NCBI GenBank assembly: GCA_024336345.1
Contig: JANFOG010000001.1
Coordinates: forward strand, 2,418,001 to 2,482,000
Direction of reading: 5' to 3'
Length of the DNA stretch: 64,000 bases
Source of the DNA: Mariannaea sp. PMI_226
Taxonomy: Eukaryota > Ascomycota > Sordariomycetes > Hypocreales > Nectriaceae
Every line of letters starts with the position of its first letter. Position 1 is the stretch's first letter. Below the pieces are notes generated by a model. That model was not told the origin of the DNA, did not search any database, and saw nothing but the letters and a program-made list of their open reading frames with translations. The translations under genes were made by a program, and so were the position numbers. Below, piece by piece: positions 25,880 through 37,936 of the stretch.

Positions 25880-28353
25880 ATGGCGCCACTATGTTCCGAC
25901 CCGCGACAGATTGTTGTCTCGCTCAACCCCGCCCGCCGTAAGGCACTTTACAAGCTCGTGCATGAAATTGCCGAGTATATGATATCCCAACTGGAGACGC
26001 CCGAAGATGAACTTGGTCCCGTTTCTCCAGGCACACCGGGAACCACTGGCGATGACGCGACCAGCAACAGAACGAACGACTCCGAGGCCGCGAAGCGCGA
26101 GCAACAGCAGAGGCGAGGCCAGGCTTCTAAACAGGCTGAACGGATTCAAAAGGCAGCCATGGAGCACCTTTCCTCCTGGAAGAAGGAAATTATGCCAAAA
26201 TTGGCGGAGATTGTTCGCGTCCAAGACGACACGAACATTCAAAATGAGAGACGAAAGCGTCTCGAGGCCATGGAGAAGAAGAAACTGGACACACCAGAGG
26301 AAGGGGAGAATCTCATCAGCTTCGGGGAGGTAAAGATTGAGAAGTCACAGGACGTCGCTTCGCTTCAAGCCTTATATCATCCGATCCCAACGAGACTGAC
26401 AACGATTCCCCAGGAGGACAGAAGAGAGGCCATAGCGTGTATTCTGCTTCTGATCCTCTCGACGGGCAAATACTCTGCCCATTCGCGGGTCTTGGCACTC
26501 TACCTGGCATCCGCACTGGAAGTTCCGCAATCCTTTGTTATCCAGGAAGAAGCTGAGATTGCAAAGTCTCTCATCGAGTCCGCTGCCGCAGGCGAGAAGC
26601 AGAAGGAAGAAATGTCAGCAGAGGCTGAAGCTGCAAAACGCCGCCAGGAGAACAAATTTAACAGACTTTGGAAAGTTGGTCTCGCTTCCGTCGCCGGAGC
26701 TGCTGTTATTGGAGTCACAGGTGGCCTGGCAGCGCCCATTGTTGCCGGAGCTATCGGAGGCCTTATGGGCGGTGTTGGATTAGGAGGTGTAGCGAGCTTC
26801 TTGGGTATATTTTGGATGAACGGTGCTCTCGTGGGGGCCCTTTTCGGTGCATACGGTGCCAAGATGACTGTAAGTGTGGCAGTAGTATATGGTAGAGCTT
26901 CAAACTAACATCTGGGTAGGGTGAGATGATGGATGAGTACGCCAAGGAAGTTGAAGATTTCCGCTTCATCCCACTCAAAGAAGAATGGGGAAAAGATTAC
27001 CAGACGGAAGAACAGAAAGCCCAGCAGGAGCACAGGCTTCGAGTCACGATCGGGATTAACGGTTGGCTCAATACCGAAGATGATGTCACAAAGCCATGGC
27101 GTGTAATGGGGCAAGATTCTGAGATATTTGCACTGCGGTATGAGTTGAAGTCGCTAATGGCCCTGGGACTGGCTCTCCAGGCCCTTATGAAGTCCATGGC
27201 TTGGAACACAATCAAGCTCGAGGTTCTAAAGCGCACAGTTCTCGCCACTCTCCTTGCAGCTCTTTGGCCTGTCCAGGTCCTTGCTGCTGCCTCCAACGTT
27301 GATAACCCTTTTAACCGAGCTCACAATCGATCGCGAAAAGCTGGAGAGCTTCTCGCCGATGCCCTCATCAACAAGGTACAGGGTGAGCGACCAGTAACTC
27401 TTGTAGGCTACTCTCTTGGCGCGACAGCGATTCATGCATGTCTACAGTCGCTGGCACAGCGACAGGCTTTCGGGCTCATCGACACCGTTGTCATAATTGG
27501 AGCACCTGCACCCTCTTCCCCGGCCCATTGGCGCACCCTACGGACTGTTGTGTCTGGGAAGATCTTTAATGTCTACTCGGAGAACGACATGGTCCTCGGC
27601 TTCCTGTACCGCGCACATAGCCTTGCCTATGGTGTTGCTGGCCTACAGGCCGTGGAGAACGTGAATGGCATCGAGAACCTCAACCTGAGCGAATCGGTCA
27701 GCGGTCACCTTCGATATCCCGATTTGATTGGCGAGATACTACGCAAGTGTGGCTTCCTAGGAGTCAAGGCTAGTGATGAGATTGAAAAAGATGACCTCAT
27801 TAAAATGAAGGAGCAGCAAGGTGGTGAGGGCAACCTCATCGAACTCAATGAGGGGATGTCAGACCAGGGCGTGAAAAAGCCACTCTCTCCTAGCCAAGCA
27901 GAGTTGGCCAATGATCTGCGTGGCATCACGATTTCTCCGCCTGGCCTTGTCTCCCCGTCAGCACCACCGCCTGAAAGCGATACAGCAACACAAGCCGAGT
28001 CGGACTCTGCGAAGAAACCGCCACTCCCTCGCCGCCCAACCAGCGACGTTGCAGAGCTGCCTCCAAGCCTTCCTCAGCGCCCTTCATCCCCGGTTGGTTT
28101 GGCAGAAGAACAGCCTCCTCTACCCCGTCGACCAACTAAGGTCCTTGATGAGGAGGAGCATATTGTGGGAGAAGCACCTAGATTACCGAGACGACCAACT
28201 GAGAGCGTGGCTGCAGAACCCTCGGCAACTGTCTCATCGCGACCTCTTACTCCAGTGTCAAATGCAACAGACGATGAAGAATATGGCGCTATCGTAATGG
28301 TTAGCTATGACTCCAGTGACGAGGACGACTCTGAATCCAACACGCGGCACTAG
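25880..28353 (+). CDS. DUF726 family alpha/beta-hydrolase membrane protein (Mil1/TMCO4-like)
   Basis: Two exons, 25880-26869 and 26920-28353 (GTAAGT donor, ACTAACA branch), 807 aa. Residues about 270-330 hold glycine/alanine-rich membrane segments (AAVIGVTGGLAAPIVAGAIGGLMGGVG, shown in pieces in the DNA near 26690-26850). The hydrolase domain follows, with the nucleophile elbow GYSLG in VTLVGYSLGATAIHACLQ near residue 495 and an internal GWLNTEDDV strand that is typical of the family. Yeast Mil1 (YFL034W) and human TMCO4 share this domain; Mil1 binds the AP-1 adaptor, but an enzymatic reaction is not established. The C-terminal 150 residues are disordered, proline-rich and carry repeated LPRRPT motifs, ending in an acidic tail (SSDEDDSESN). 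Confidence 0.88.
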
Positions 28354-29164
28354 GGTAGCTTTATGCGAACGTCACATGTAGCAAGTTGAAAGCTCAAATC
28401 GCGGTCATAGCAGGACCCGTTTTTCTGGCGAACAAAATAATTGAGGACCTGAAATGTCACAAGCTCCATCTCACATTAGATTACCTAAGGTAGCTTGTGT
28501 GAATTATACAAATGTAGATGTAACGAGGTCTTGCTTCTTTTCAAATGATGCTGTAGTAACTACCTAGGCAAAACATTTCAAGCCCCCCCACGGCCTTGAG
28601 GACGATGAGACTGATCTCGGGGGTACAGTAGCGGTGTGATTTTGTAGTAGTGAGACAAAACCTATCTTCACTGAAGCACCCAACAAAACAAATAGCAGAC
28701 AGTTGAAAACTCGGAGACGCGAAGGGACATGTGACCGGGCAAGAAGAAACAAGTTGAAACAACAAATAGACTAGGTATTAGATCCGAAACATCTTCTCTT
28801 TCGTTTGCCCAGGGTTGAAGGAAAATCAAATCAAGACGAGTTTTCCAGGTACCTCGCTCTTCTTTTTCTTTTCGTTACTCCCCTTTCCCTGGACTTTCAA
28901 AATGCTCGCATGACTTTTTCTCCTTCTCCTTCCCTCTTTCTAGTGGTATCATGTTAAAAGTTAAAGGAAGAAAATGACAACGAGATAGAATAAAACAAAA
29001 AGGAAGCAACAGCTGGTATTAGGTGCGATTGGGCATTGAGTGGGTATCAAGGCCCGGTCATGTTAATGAGAGCATGAAAGCGGTGAGTTGCATGAAGAAT
29101 ATCCGAAAGAAAGCGAGAAACCCGAATTGCTAAATCACTTCAGCACTGAAAGTTGAATTTGCGT
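28354..29164. other. intergenic between convergent genes
   Basis: 811 bp separating the stop codons of the DUF726 gene and MSB1; it should hold both 3' untranslated regions. No RNA gene or reading frame of note is seen. Confidence 0.6.
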
Positions 29165-30065
29165 TTAACGACGGGCGTTAGCGGCGATTTGAGGGCCGGC
29201 CGTTCCCTCCATGTTGCCAGTCAGCTCGGCCACACGGGCCTTGATGCGGGCAACACGAGATTCTATAGCTTTGTAAAAGGTCAGCAACAGTTCAAATTCA
29301 AAAGGGTCCCATTCGAGACTTACTCTCTTCTCCACTGGTATCTCCATCTCCATCGACAGGCTTATGGGAGATCGGTCGGGGGAGATCGTCAGGCTGGCGA
29401 GTAGCAGCTCGCTCAGCAGCGTTCTTACGAATCTGAGCCCAGCGGTCCTGGACACCAGGGCTGGCACTCTGGCTCAGCTTCTCTTCGGGCTGCTCCGCGC
29501 CTAATCTAGGAGACGGGCGGGGGATGCGTGAGATTGGTGGAGGAGTGGCGTCATCTTCACCATCGCTATCGGGAACAAAAGCTGGCTGATCCTCTAGAGG
29601 GCCTTGCGTGAACTGGAACTTGCTCCCAGCACCCTGACTAGTCTCAGCATCTGGTTCCGATAATGGAGAGACGGGCCGCACAGGCTCCGCAGACGCCTGT
29701 GGGGGTGAGATAGGCTCCATAGTGGTTGGAGTCTGCTGAGCGACAGGTTCAGGTGTGGCTTCGGGTTGTAGCATATTATTGATCTCAGCAGCAGCATTGT
29801 CGGGCAGCTTGGAGCTTCTATTCTTGCGGAATAGCTTCCGGAAACCTCGATTCTCCTTGGCCTCCTTGTGAAGCTTCTTCGACTGTTTCTTGCTCTCAGG
29901 GCTAGTAGGCTCAGGAGACACTACAATATTTGGAGAAGGCTCGTTCAACTTCTCCTCTTTCGCCGGTGGAGGGGGAGGAGCGCTGTCAGCTGGCTTCTCA
30001 ACCGGCGCTGGAGGTGGTGCTTCGTGTGAAGGCTCTGGCGCAACTGGAACAGGAGTAGGGACGGT

Positions 30066-30101
<36 letters not shown>

Positions 30102-32545
30102 GGCTGGCACTGGAGCTGGCGCGGGAGCGGGAGTGGGAGCAGCAGGCGGCGGAGGAACGGGCTTCCTCGTCGTCTTGCTGAGATTTGGAGAAACGGGAGG
30201 GGTCTGGAGCGAGGCAGGCGTGGTTTCTTTAGTAGGTACCTCAGGAGGCTGGTCGTCATGCCCATTCATCCCTCCATTCACAGGTGTCTCTTCGTCAAAT
30301 CGCTCCGACGGAACTGGAGACATAGCCAAACCACGGCCTGCGTGGCTATTGGCCATGTAGGCTTCCTTGATGGTGCCTTTATCATACTTTTTGACCCATT
30401 TCAATGCGGACGAAGCCTCGCCGATAATGGCAGGCTGCAATGTGAGAACACTGTTTGTCTTCTCGGCAAGCAACTCAGCATCGGTGCGACCTCTTCGCTG
30501 AGACTGTTGCTGCTGGGCAGCGGTTTTCCTGTCTTGAAGTTCCTGGGCCCGCAACTGGGCAGCCTTAGCTTGAATTCTGGCGTGTGTGTCGGGACCAATG
30601 CTGGCCTTGCTACCGACGTTGCTTTGGCTAATTCCATTCAGGTTCGATTTGCCGACTGATTTTCTTCGACTTAATCCTTTCCCGCGCCTCGTCCAAGAGA
30701 AAAAGCCCTTCTTTTCCGCGATATAAGCACCCTCCTGCGGTTCTGGGGCGGCACCAGCGATCATCTCCTCCATGACCAACCATCGGCCCGATGTGATCTT
30801 TGTCTCAACGATTGCGCAGCGGCCAAATGCCGACTTGCGCTCTGCAGTCTCCTCTGGAGCTAAACTGGTCATCCAAACCCACCAAAAAGCATCATCAAGG
30901 AAGAATGAAGTGATGCTGGCCAGCTCACCAGGATCCAGCATGCGATCTGACTCAAGTCTTGGTCGGTGAGATTGGGAACTTCGTTGTCGGGGCCGCATCT
31001 CAATTGGGGGCAGGACCTTATCAGGGGGGAGAAGAAGGTTAGGCCGGGAGTTTGAACCATCATCGACAAACCCAGAAGACAGAAAATCAGCCCACGAAGG
31101 GGTCGTTGGCCGCCCAAGGTTATTACCTGAGGCAGGAGTCCACCTCAGCCCCTCAGGTTGCTTCGGTGCAAAGGCGCTGTCATCGTCATCATCGTCATCT
31201 TCCTCTAAGGCGCTGGAGAAGCCAATGTCCTCGAAGCGTGACCATGAAGCGTCACGCAAGCTTGTTGAATGCTTAGAACTCGAAACCTGGGACTGATTGG
31301 CAGAAGCAACCGCCTTAAGAACTCTGCGGCATTCATCCGTGAGCGCCTTAATGGGATCTTCGAACTCGGAAAATTCCTGAAGTGCTCGGTCCTCATCTCG
31401 ATATTGGAAGTGGTTGGCACGGCGCAAGAGTGCGAATGGTGTGGGCGAGACAGTGTCCACAATCATGACAACTTTGTTCGTTTTCGACATCATCAACTCA
31501 GGACGCTGAGGGGGATATTCCGTTTCCTGAAGGAGCTTTTGGAGAGACATAGGTAGCATAGATATACCACCTACGTTTTGCTCGGGGGACAAAGAACGGA
31601 GATATGCAAAGAACATATGGCTTGTAGCATCGGCGGCACTATAACATCACGCTGAGCTTTAGGTATCTGGAAAGGTCTGCCAAGGTTGAATAAAACTCAC
31701 CTGAGCCAGCCGTCGTAGCCACCCTCGAAACCCTTCTTGGTATCCTTGTGTTCGAAGGCCCACCAAGCAGCCATTCGGGACAATTTGCGGCCACTGAGGC
31801 CATTGGACTTGCCGTGAGCAGCAATTGAGGCCAAAAGGTCGAAGAAGTCGAAGATTATACGCTGTCGGGCACCGTTCTCAACACTAATTGGGATGAATGT
31901 CTTGAATGAATCCCGGGCCATGTTCGAGTCTGAGACCAGTCAGCCGAGCCGTTGAAAGTGGGGGAAGACGGTCAAATCAAGCATGCACATACCAATCTCG
32001 CCGACCTTGAACAGCTCATAGGCATCCCAGCCCACGATACCGCCCTGAAGACGGCTCCAGCACCATTTGGCCACACCGGAAACGACCTGGAAAAACCACG
32101 TCAGCCTGCTCTATTGGAAGCTAATGCGCATTTGCCATGTGACTTACCATTGGCTCCGCCATGCGCAATTCTTGGATTAGTTGCTCGCCGCGTAGATTCT
32201 GGTGACTTTCAAAGAAGTGGCGGACGAAAGTGCGCACGGCACTGGGATCGGATGTAGGTCGAAATGGCAGTAGCACGAAAGGAAGGTTCAGAGCTGGGGT
32301 TAGACACCTAGAATTAGCAGGCTGACAATATAGGTAAAAATACAAAAGCCCAGGAAGTAATCATTACCTCGCGCCTTGAGCTCCTCAGTGCAACATCGGA
32401 TCAGTTCGTGAACCTCCTCAGGCTCAACAGATGTTCGAGCCCAAGCATCAGTCCATTTTGCCTTCAGGGCGAGCGTGTCCCCATTTTCGTTACCCTTCTT
32501 CTTTTTCGAGTCCTTGCCTTTGAGGCGGGAGAAGAGGCCGGCCAT
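29165..32545 (-). CDS. MSB1: Msb1/Mug8 domain morphogenesis protein
   Basis: Large fungal polarity/morphogenesis protein with a RhoGAP-like Msb1/Mug8 domain in its N-terminal half; yeast Msb1 acts with Cdc42 and the Pkc1 pathway in bud formation. Six exons: 32368-32545, 32148-32293, 31993-32086, 31701-31929, 29324-31638 and 29165-29268, giving 1021 aa. Joining reads MAGLFSRLKGKDSKKKK, ...ELKARALNLPFVLLPFRPTS, ...VVSGVAKWCWSRLQGG, ...YDGWLSAADATSHMFFAYL, characteristic of the family. The C-terminal half is disordered, with basic stretches (KKQSKKLHKEAKENRGFRKLF) and an alanine-proline repeat. The last acceptor is ambiguous: AG at 29269-29270 or 6 nt later, both in frame, a two-residue difference. 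Convergent with the DUF726 gene. Confidence 0.88.
30066..30160. repeat. GGAGCA hexamer repeat inside MSB1 coding sequence
   Basis: On the plus strand six or so near-perfect GGAGCA units, followed by degenerate GGAGCG/GGAGTG units. On the coding strand this encodes an Ala-Pro repeat (APAPAPAPAP) in the disordered part of the Msb1 protein. Likely length-polymorphic. Confidence 0.85.
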
Positions 32546-35500
32546 GATAAGCGCGACAGCAGCAATGAATGCTGGTGTAAAGGAGTCGATTCAGAAACGG
32601 TGAAGGTGGGCAAGGTAGTGTAGGCGAACAAGAGGCGATAAAGTCAAGGACAAAAAAAAAACTGCGGTGGTGTAAATAAAATTACGTCCGAGGACTGACC
32701 GCCAAATGTAAAGAACTAAAAAAAAACGGGAAGGCTGAAGGAAAAGCAAAGTTGCAGTTGCGCGAAGCGATCAGGGGCTTTTTTTTCCTTGTTGGAGATG
32801 GTCGCGGGGCCGTGCCGTCACGAACAGACTGCGACTTGGTCGGAAAGGATGGCGCGAAAGAAAAAACGTGTAAGTCGAAGCTCAATCAGGACCTCTGAGG
32901 TGGGGAAATCACTGCTAGAGTAAGAGATCGGATGCGACCGTGAATGTCAGTGTGGATAAAGAGGTGGTGAATCTGACACAGGCGAGTCGATATCGGGAGA
33001 GAAGGAGCTTGGAGATGAGGTGAAGTTGGGGGGGGAGGTACGTCTGGCGAGGTTGGCAAGCTAATGTACTACCGAGTCCCGATCTCAACACGAGATGAAT
33101 AAAAGTCGGCCCTGGAGAAAGAAAGAGTAAAAAAAACAGAGGTAGGTGAAAAGAGTCAGGATGGAAGAGTGTGAGACTCGTAACTGGAAGAATGAGAGAT
33201 GGAGAAGTAAGAAAGAACAGAACAAGGGACAAGACCCAATAGAACGACACAAGAGTGACAGCAAAGGAGAAGAGAGAAATGTGATGATGGAGGAGGGACT
33301 GGCAGGATATGGGACATGGGACATGGGGCATTGAATATGGGGGCTTTCATGGGATGAGGACTCCGTCCCTTACTCGGTACATCGTACTTGGTTGTAATGG
33401 AGCACAGGGCTTCGTACCGACCAAGTAAGGCGGCTTCTGCTTGCTCAGGGGCACGACGGGGATTGGGAGGGTACGTAGCGACTATGTCCACACTAAGATT
33501 GGGCGCCGAGCTGGGATTGCAGGCGCATGGGGAGGGGGGGATTCAATGATTTCAATCTCTTTAGTGGTGTGGACGCATGGGGCCTTGGATTTTCTCGGGT
33601 CGGGGGGTGTCGAAAAGGAGCAGTCTTGGGTCAAGTGGAAAAGAAGAGGATCATCGGCCTACTATGCACAAAGATGAGGAAGAAGGAAGAAGGAAGAAGC
33701 TGCGAGATCTATGAAATATATTAGCTGTGGGCAATTCAGCGATCAAAGCTGAGGAAGCGAAAAGAAAGAAAAAAAAACAAAATGACTGGATGAGAAAGAG
33801 GAAGGCCACTTTATTTCTTGGTTGGCCTCTACTAACGTCACCAATCCATTGGCATGGATTGTTTGCAATTATGTGCATTATTCCTTACCTCTACACCTCC
33901 GGAGTGGGTGCGCTGAGATGTACTGGCATACGACGTACCTTCCAGTAGATTTATCTCCCGCGCAATCTGTACGTTTCATAAAGTGCTTGTTCTTGGACCT
34001 TGAGTGGATGATAATAGAATATATGAATACGGTACGATATCTACCGAGTACAGTACATAATACTCTGGGCATCTAATTGGCCAGCCATCAGAGGGTTCAT
34101 AACAAGATGAGTTGTATGTAGCAAACTAGTCAATTGAGCCTCCAGATTTTTGACGTAGGACGTAGCCCAGGTACTTAATTACGCGTACTTGGTAGAACGA
34201 ACTACGACACAACATCGACTTTGGACACACGCCATTCTTTAGCAATGAAGGGGACAACAGAGTCAATTACTTCTTCCTCCATCTGCCCACTGCTGGACGA
34301 AAAAAAAAAAAAAAAAACCTCCCCACCACTGATTTTGGCACGAAACAAGCATCGTGGGCTGAAGAGTGTGGTGCGGCAGAGGGAGATGGGCAGAGTTGCT
34401 GGCTCATCACCTCTGACCTACGTAATAAGAGACATTATCGAGTGGAAACAAGAAAGAGCCAAAAGCTTTGGGGATTGATTAAATATGAGTTAGCGGCCAC
34501 AGAACAGGAACCAGCCAACAAGTGGCGGCGGCACTTTCGTGTGGATCATCAACTAGTGGAAGGGAACCAGTGGATGGGGTTGTCCGCTTGTAGGTCCATC
34601 ATGCTCCATTTTGTCCCTGGCGTGTTGAAGTGTAATTGCCCTCCACGGTGTGGAGGGGGGTAGGTAACACTTGGGTTATCCTGCTTGCTGTGTACCTCAT
34701 GCACTGGACCGTCGCAATTGATCCGAGACGAACATGTTTACTGACAGGCCATGTATGGAATATAGGTGTCTACTAATCCATTGTCTCTACCTACCTAGGT
34801 AAGGTAGGTAGGTAGGCAAGGCAGGCAGGGTAGGCACCTTGGGAGCAGTTTACCCTCAGAATTTTCTACACATCTTCCTAGATAGGTACCTACCTGGGAG
34901 AACATAAAAGTCAATTAATCAACGGGAAACTGCATGAGGCCTGGTTGGCAGGGGTGTCCACAGCAGGTACAGTACCTGCCTTGCTGTACGCAGTACTCCG
35001 TAGGGCGATCATAGGCCCCTCGAACTTGGGAAAGCACAACCGGCATTGCGATCCATGCCCCTGGTTCCGAAAGAAGGGGTGTCACCTTCCAGCTTGGCAT
35101 TACGGTTGGACACCATCACCTCATTACCAAATTGGCTTGTAGCTAGTCCCAGGGACCAGTATTTTCACCTCGCGTCTTCTTTCTCTCCATCCTGGCCCAC
35201 ATGAGCTCCAACTTGCTCTTAATTATCTCAGGTAATATACCTAATACCTAGGTACCTTACCCAGCACCTCTCTCGTGAGGAGACGAGGACACACCAGGTA
35301 CCAACTCACAGCGCCAGGTGAGTACCTACAGTATCTAGCTTAATTACTCTGGTACCTTATCTGTGGTAAATAACCTACCTACAGATTAGGTAGGCAGGGT
35401 ATGTCTAGTCCTCGTTGCCGTTGGGTCATTCTCGTCAAGCAATCGTTGATGAGGGAAGCATCAATAGCTTCGAGATTTATTATGCTTTATCTTGTCATCG

Positions 35501-37936
35501 CATTGCTCTGTCCAAGCTCGCTTCGGCTCAGCCCATCCCGGTCGCGCTCCCTCTCTTTTTGCCTGTGTTCATCGTACTTTGAACGTACGTATGCGTAATC
35601 GCCCTGACGCCATTCATGTTTTTGCGAGGCGTGGCAGACTTGGCTAATAAACGTAGCATCCGTGTCACTACCTCCCTCCGTCCAACTCGGGAACAAGTGT
35701 GTGATTTGGTCTATCCTTTCAACTTACTGCCATGAAAGCCTCGGGAAGTGAGCTGTGCTTTGCACACCTCTTTTTTGCCATGTCACAACGCCACAGACCC
35801 GTTTGGCTGAATACAGCCCAGTTTTGCTGAGAATACCCAGCCATTTGTCAACACGTACTCTCTTCACATCTGCTGACGAAGTGATGTGAGGCGATCAAGA
35901 TCACAAATTTTTTGGAGTATAGTACTTTTGTTTTTGTCACCACGTCTGGATACAAGCCGTTGTGAAGATGGAGGGGATGGGTGATATTCTCACACCCCCG
36001 TAAACACTGGGGAGATACGGCTCCTTGGCTGGATAAAGTACTAATTACTGGAGTAAATATGTATCGAACTGCCAATGCCTTGCACAAGCTTCTTTTGCCT
36101 TCGGACTATTTATGACTAGTCAAGATCTCGATTAACTCAGGATACCCTGTGTCCTAGCTAGGATGAACCTCTTTTGCTCCTTCGTAAAAGCAGTGTAAAG
36201 AGGGGCCAGTTCAACGTTGATGACAAGCATGGAGTCAAACATGGCTACTTTGCGGAGCAGTAACCAGATTTAGGCCTCGAGGATGTTAACGTGGTAGGAA
36301 TTTGTCCAATGATATTCCGAGCCTTCTGGCACACGGATGTTTCTTTTCTTTTTTTCTTTTCATCCAAGCAAGAGAAATCCTGTGTTATAAAAGAGCGAAT
36401 AAGCCCGCTCACGGCATGAGTTGGCATGGCCAACGCATCCCCTCCTTTCTAAACTAGGATGCAGGGCACCTTCAGCCAGCATTGCAACTGGCTGGAACCA
36501 GGCTGTATGGGACTTCACGCAGCCATCCGAAGTGGTCTATTTGATGAGTTGGCAATTGCCTACTGTGCGTGAGCACCACTCTCCCTCCTCCCCCTGGTCA
36601 ACAAACTGATATCCCCCGATGATTCGTTCGTGTTGATGTTTCGAAGCCAACAAATCGGTAATCGACTTGCAATTGCGACTCTGATTTCCAAGCTACGATT
36701 GAGATGCAAGTCATACCAAACAAGAAGACCTTTTGATTGACCAAAACGAAGGCGAGGAACAGCTTCCGGGAGACCAGGCACCCATGTCCCGGGTCGGCGT
36801 TTGGGTTCACGTCAATTAGATGGCGAGACTTCTCCTACTTGGTCACACTTCAATGAAAACTGGTCAAATAATTCAAGTCAAGCTTGATCCATGATCCTGG
36901 TCGGGGCCAGCCTTTCTGAAAGCTGCGAGCTCTAAAGGCTCCACTACCCACCTTCATGCTTCATGCATCTGGCCGAGGGTCGCATGCAGCCTATTCCCAG
37001 TTGTTCCACGCGTATGAAAGCTTCTCGCTAGTCGTGTCAGGGCCTGAAACGTCCAGTCCCACGTTTCTTGTTGATCCACGTGCCTTTGTTGATAATCGTA
37101 ACTGACCTATCGTCCCATCGTGTTGATGGCATTGTCTGCGGCAGTTTTTCCAGATGACAAACATGGGTTTGAAACGAACCTTTGGTCGTACATATGTATG
37201 AATGTCCATAGTATCAACGACCCATCACCAATGGTCCGAACCCCAGAATCGGTAGTCCACAGAGTTGGAGGGGGAGGGGTCGTAATGCGACATGGATGTG
37301 CGTGTGGGTTCGTGGCACGCGGTTATATAAATGCCACAATCTCAAACCTCAACCTTGGACTCTTATTAGATAGTGATCCTTCAGTTCTGCTGAGATCGAG
37401 GAGAAACGACTGTGAGAACCAATTCATTACCTGGACGCTATTCGCATGAATAGTAGGAGAGGGCTTTCTTGTAGCTTTGAGGCGTTCATTTACTGGGGCT
37501 TGTACTTCCTTCCTCTTGGCCATAGCTGAGATTCTAGCATTTACAAGCCTGGTATGGAATTGCAAATTCTTTCTGCCTGACTTCGGCTCGTCCGTGATCC
37601 TTACCCCATCCCCGAACAGTGAGAACTCGTTTTCCCCTTCTTATTGGTGCACAGAAAAGACGCTTCTCTAAAGCATTAAGGGGGTGGTCGTTATGACAAG
37701 TACAAAATCCCGGCCGTATCTTCGCCGTCCTTTTCCTATTCAATCGTGCGATATTTGTCTCATTGCCAACCTATTCTCGAAGCCGGCCCTGCCCATAGAT
37801 CCCAACCAGCCCTCCCGACACCAAAAGACACGTTCTGGTACTTTATCCAGTTGATACAGATGAAAGATAGTGCAACACCACGAACCAAGACAGAAACTCT
37901 ACAAAACATTTGGAAAATTCTGGTCCCAGTAGTCAA
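32546..37936. other. 5.4 kb intergenic block without a supported gene
   Basis: Lies upstream of MSB1 and downstream of UNG1, both on the minus strand. From about 33100 to 33330 the plus strand is purine-rich, so the MSB1 sense strand carries a CT-rich tract, as expected of its promoter. There is an 18-A run at about 34300-34317 and dispersed TACCTAGG-type repeats between 34785 and 35400. Open frames are all short and without recognisable domains; none has convincing start or splice context. Confidence 0.55.
34785..35400. repeat. cluster of TACCTA / TAGGTA short repeats
   Basis: Repeated, partly palindromic words: CTACCTAGGTAAGGTAGG and following GTAGG/GCAGG units at about 34788-34830, GATAGGTACCTACCTGGG near 34880, ATACCTAATACCTAGGTACC near 35235, ACCTACCTACAGATTAGG near 35370. 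The same word family recurs elsewhere in the window (about 43975 and 57345). This looks like a dispersed simple repeat of intergenic DNA and not a mobile element. Confidence 0.7.

Noticed and set aside
33085..33334. Hydrophobic minus-strand open frames upstream of MSB1
   Set aside because: They arise from a pyrimidine-rich sense strand, which is better read as the MSB1 promoter or leader.
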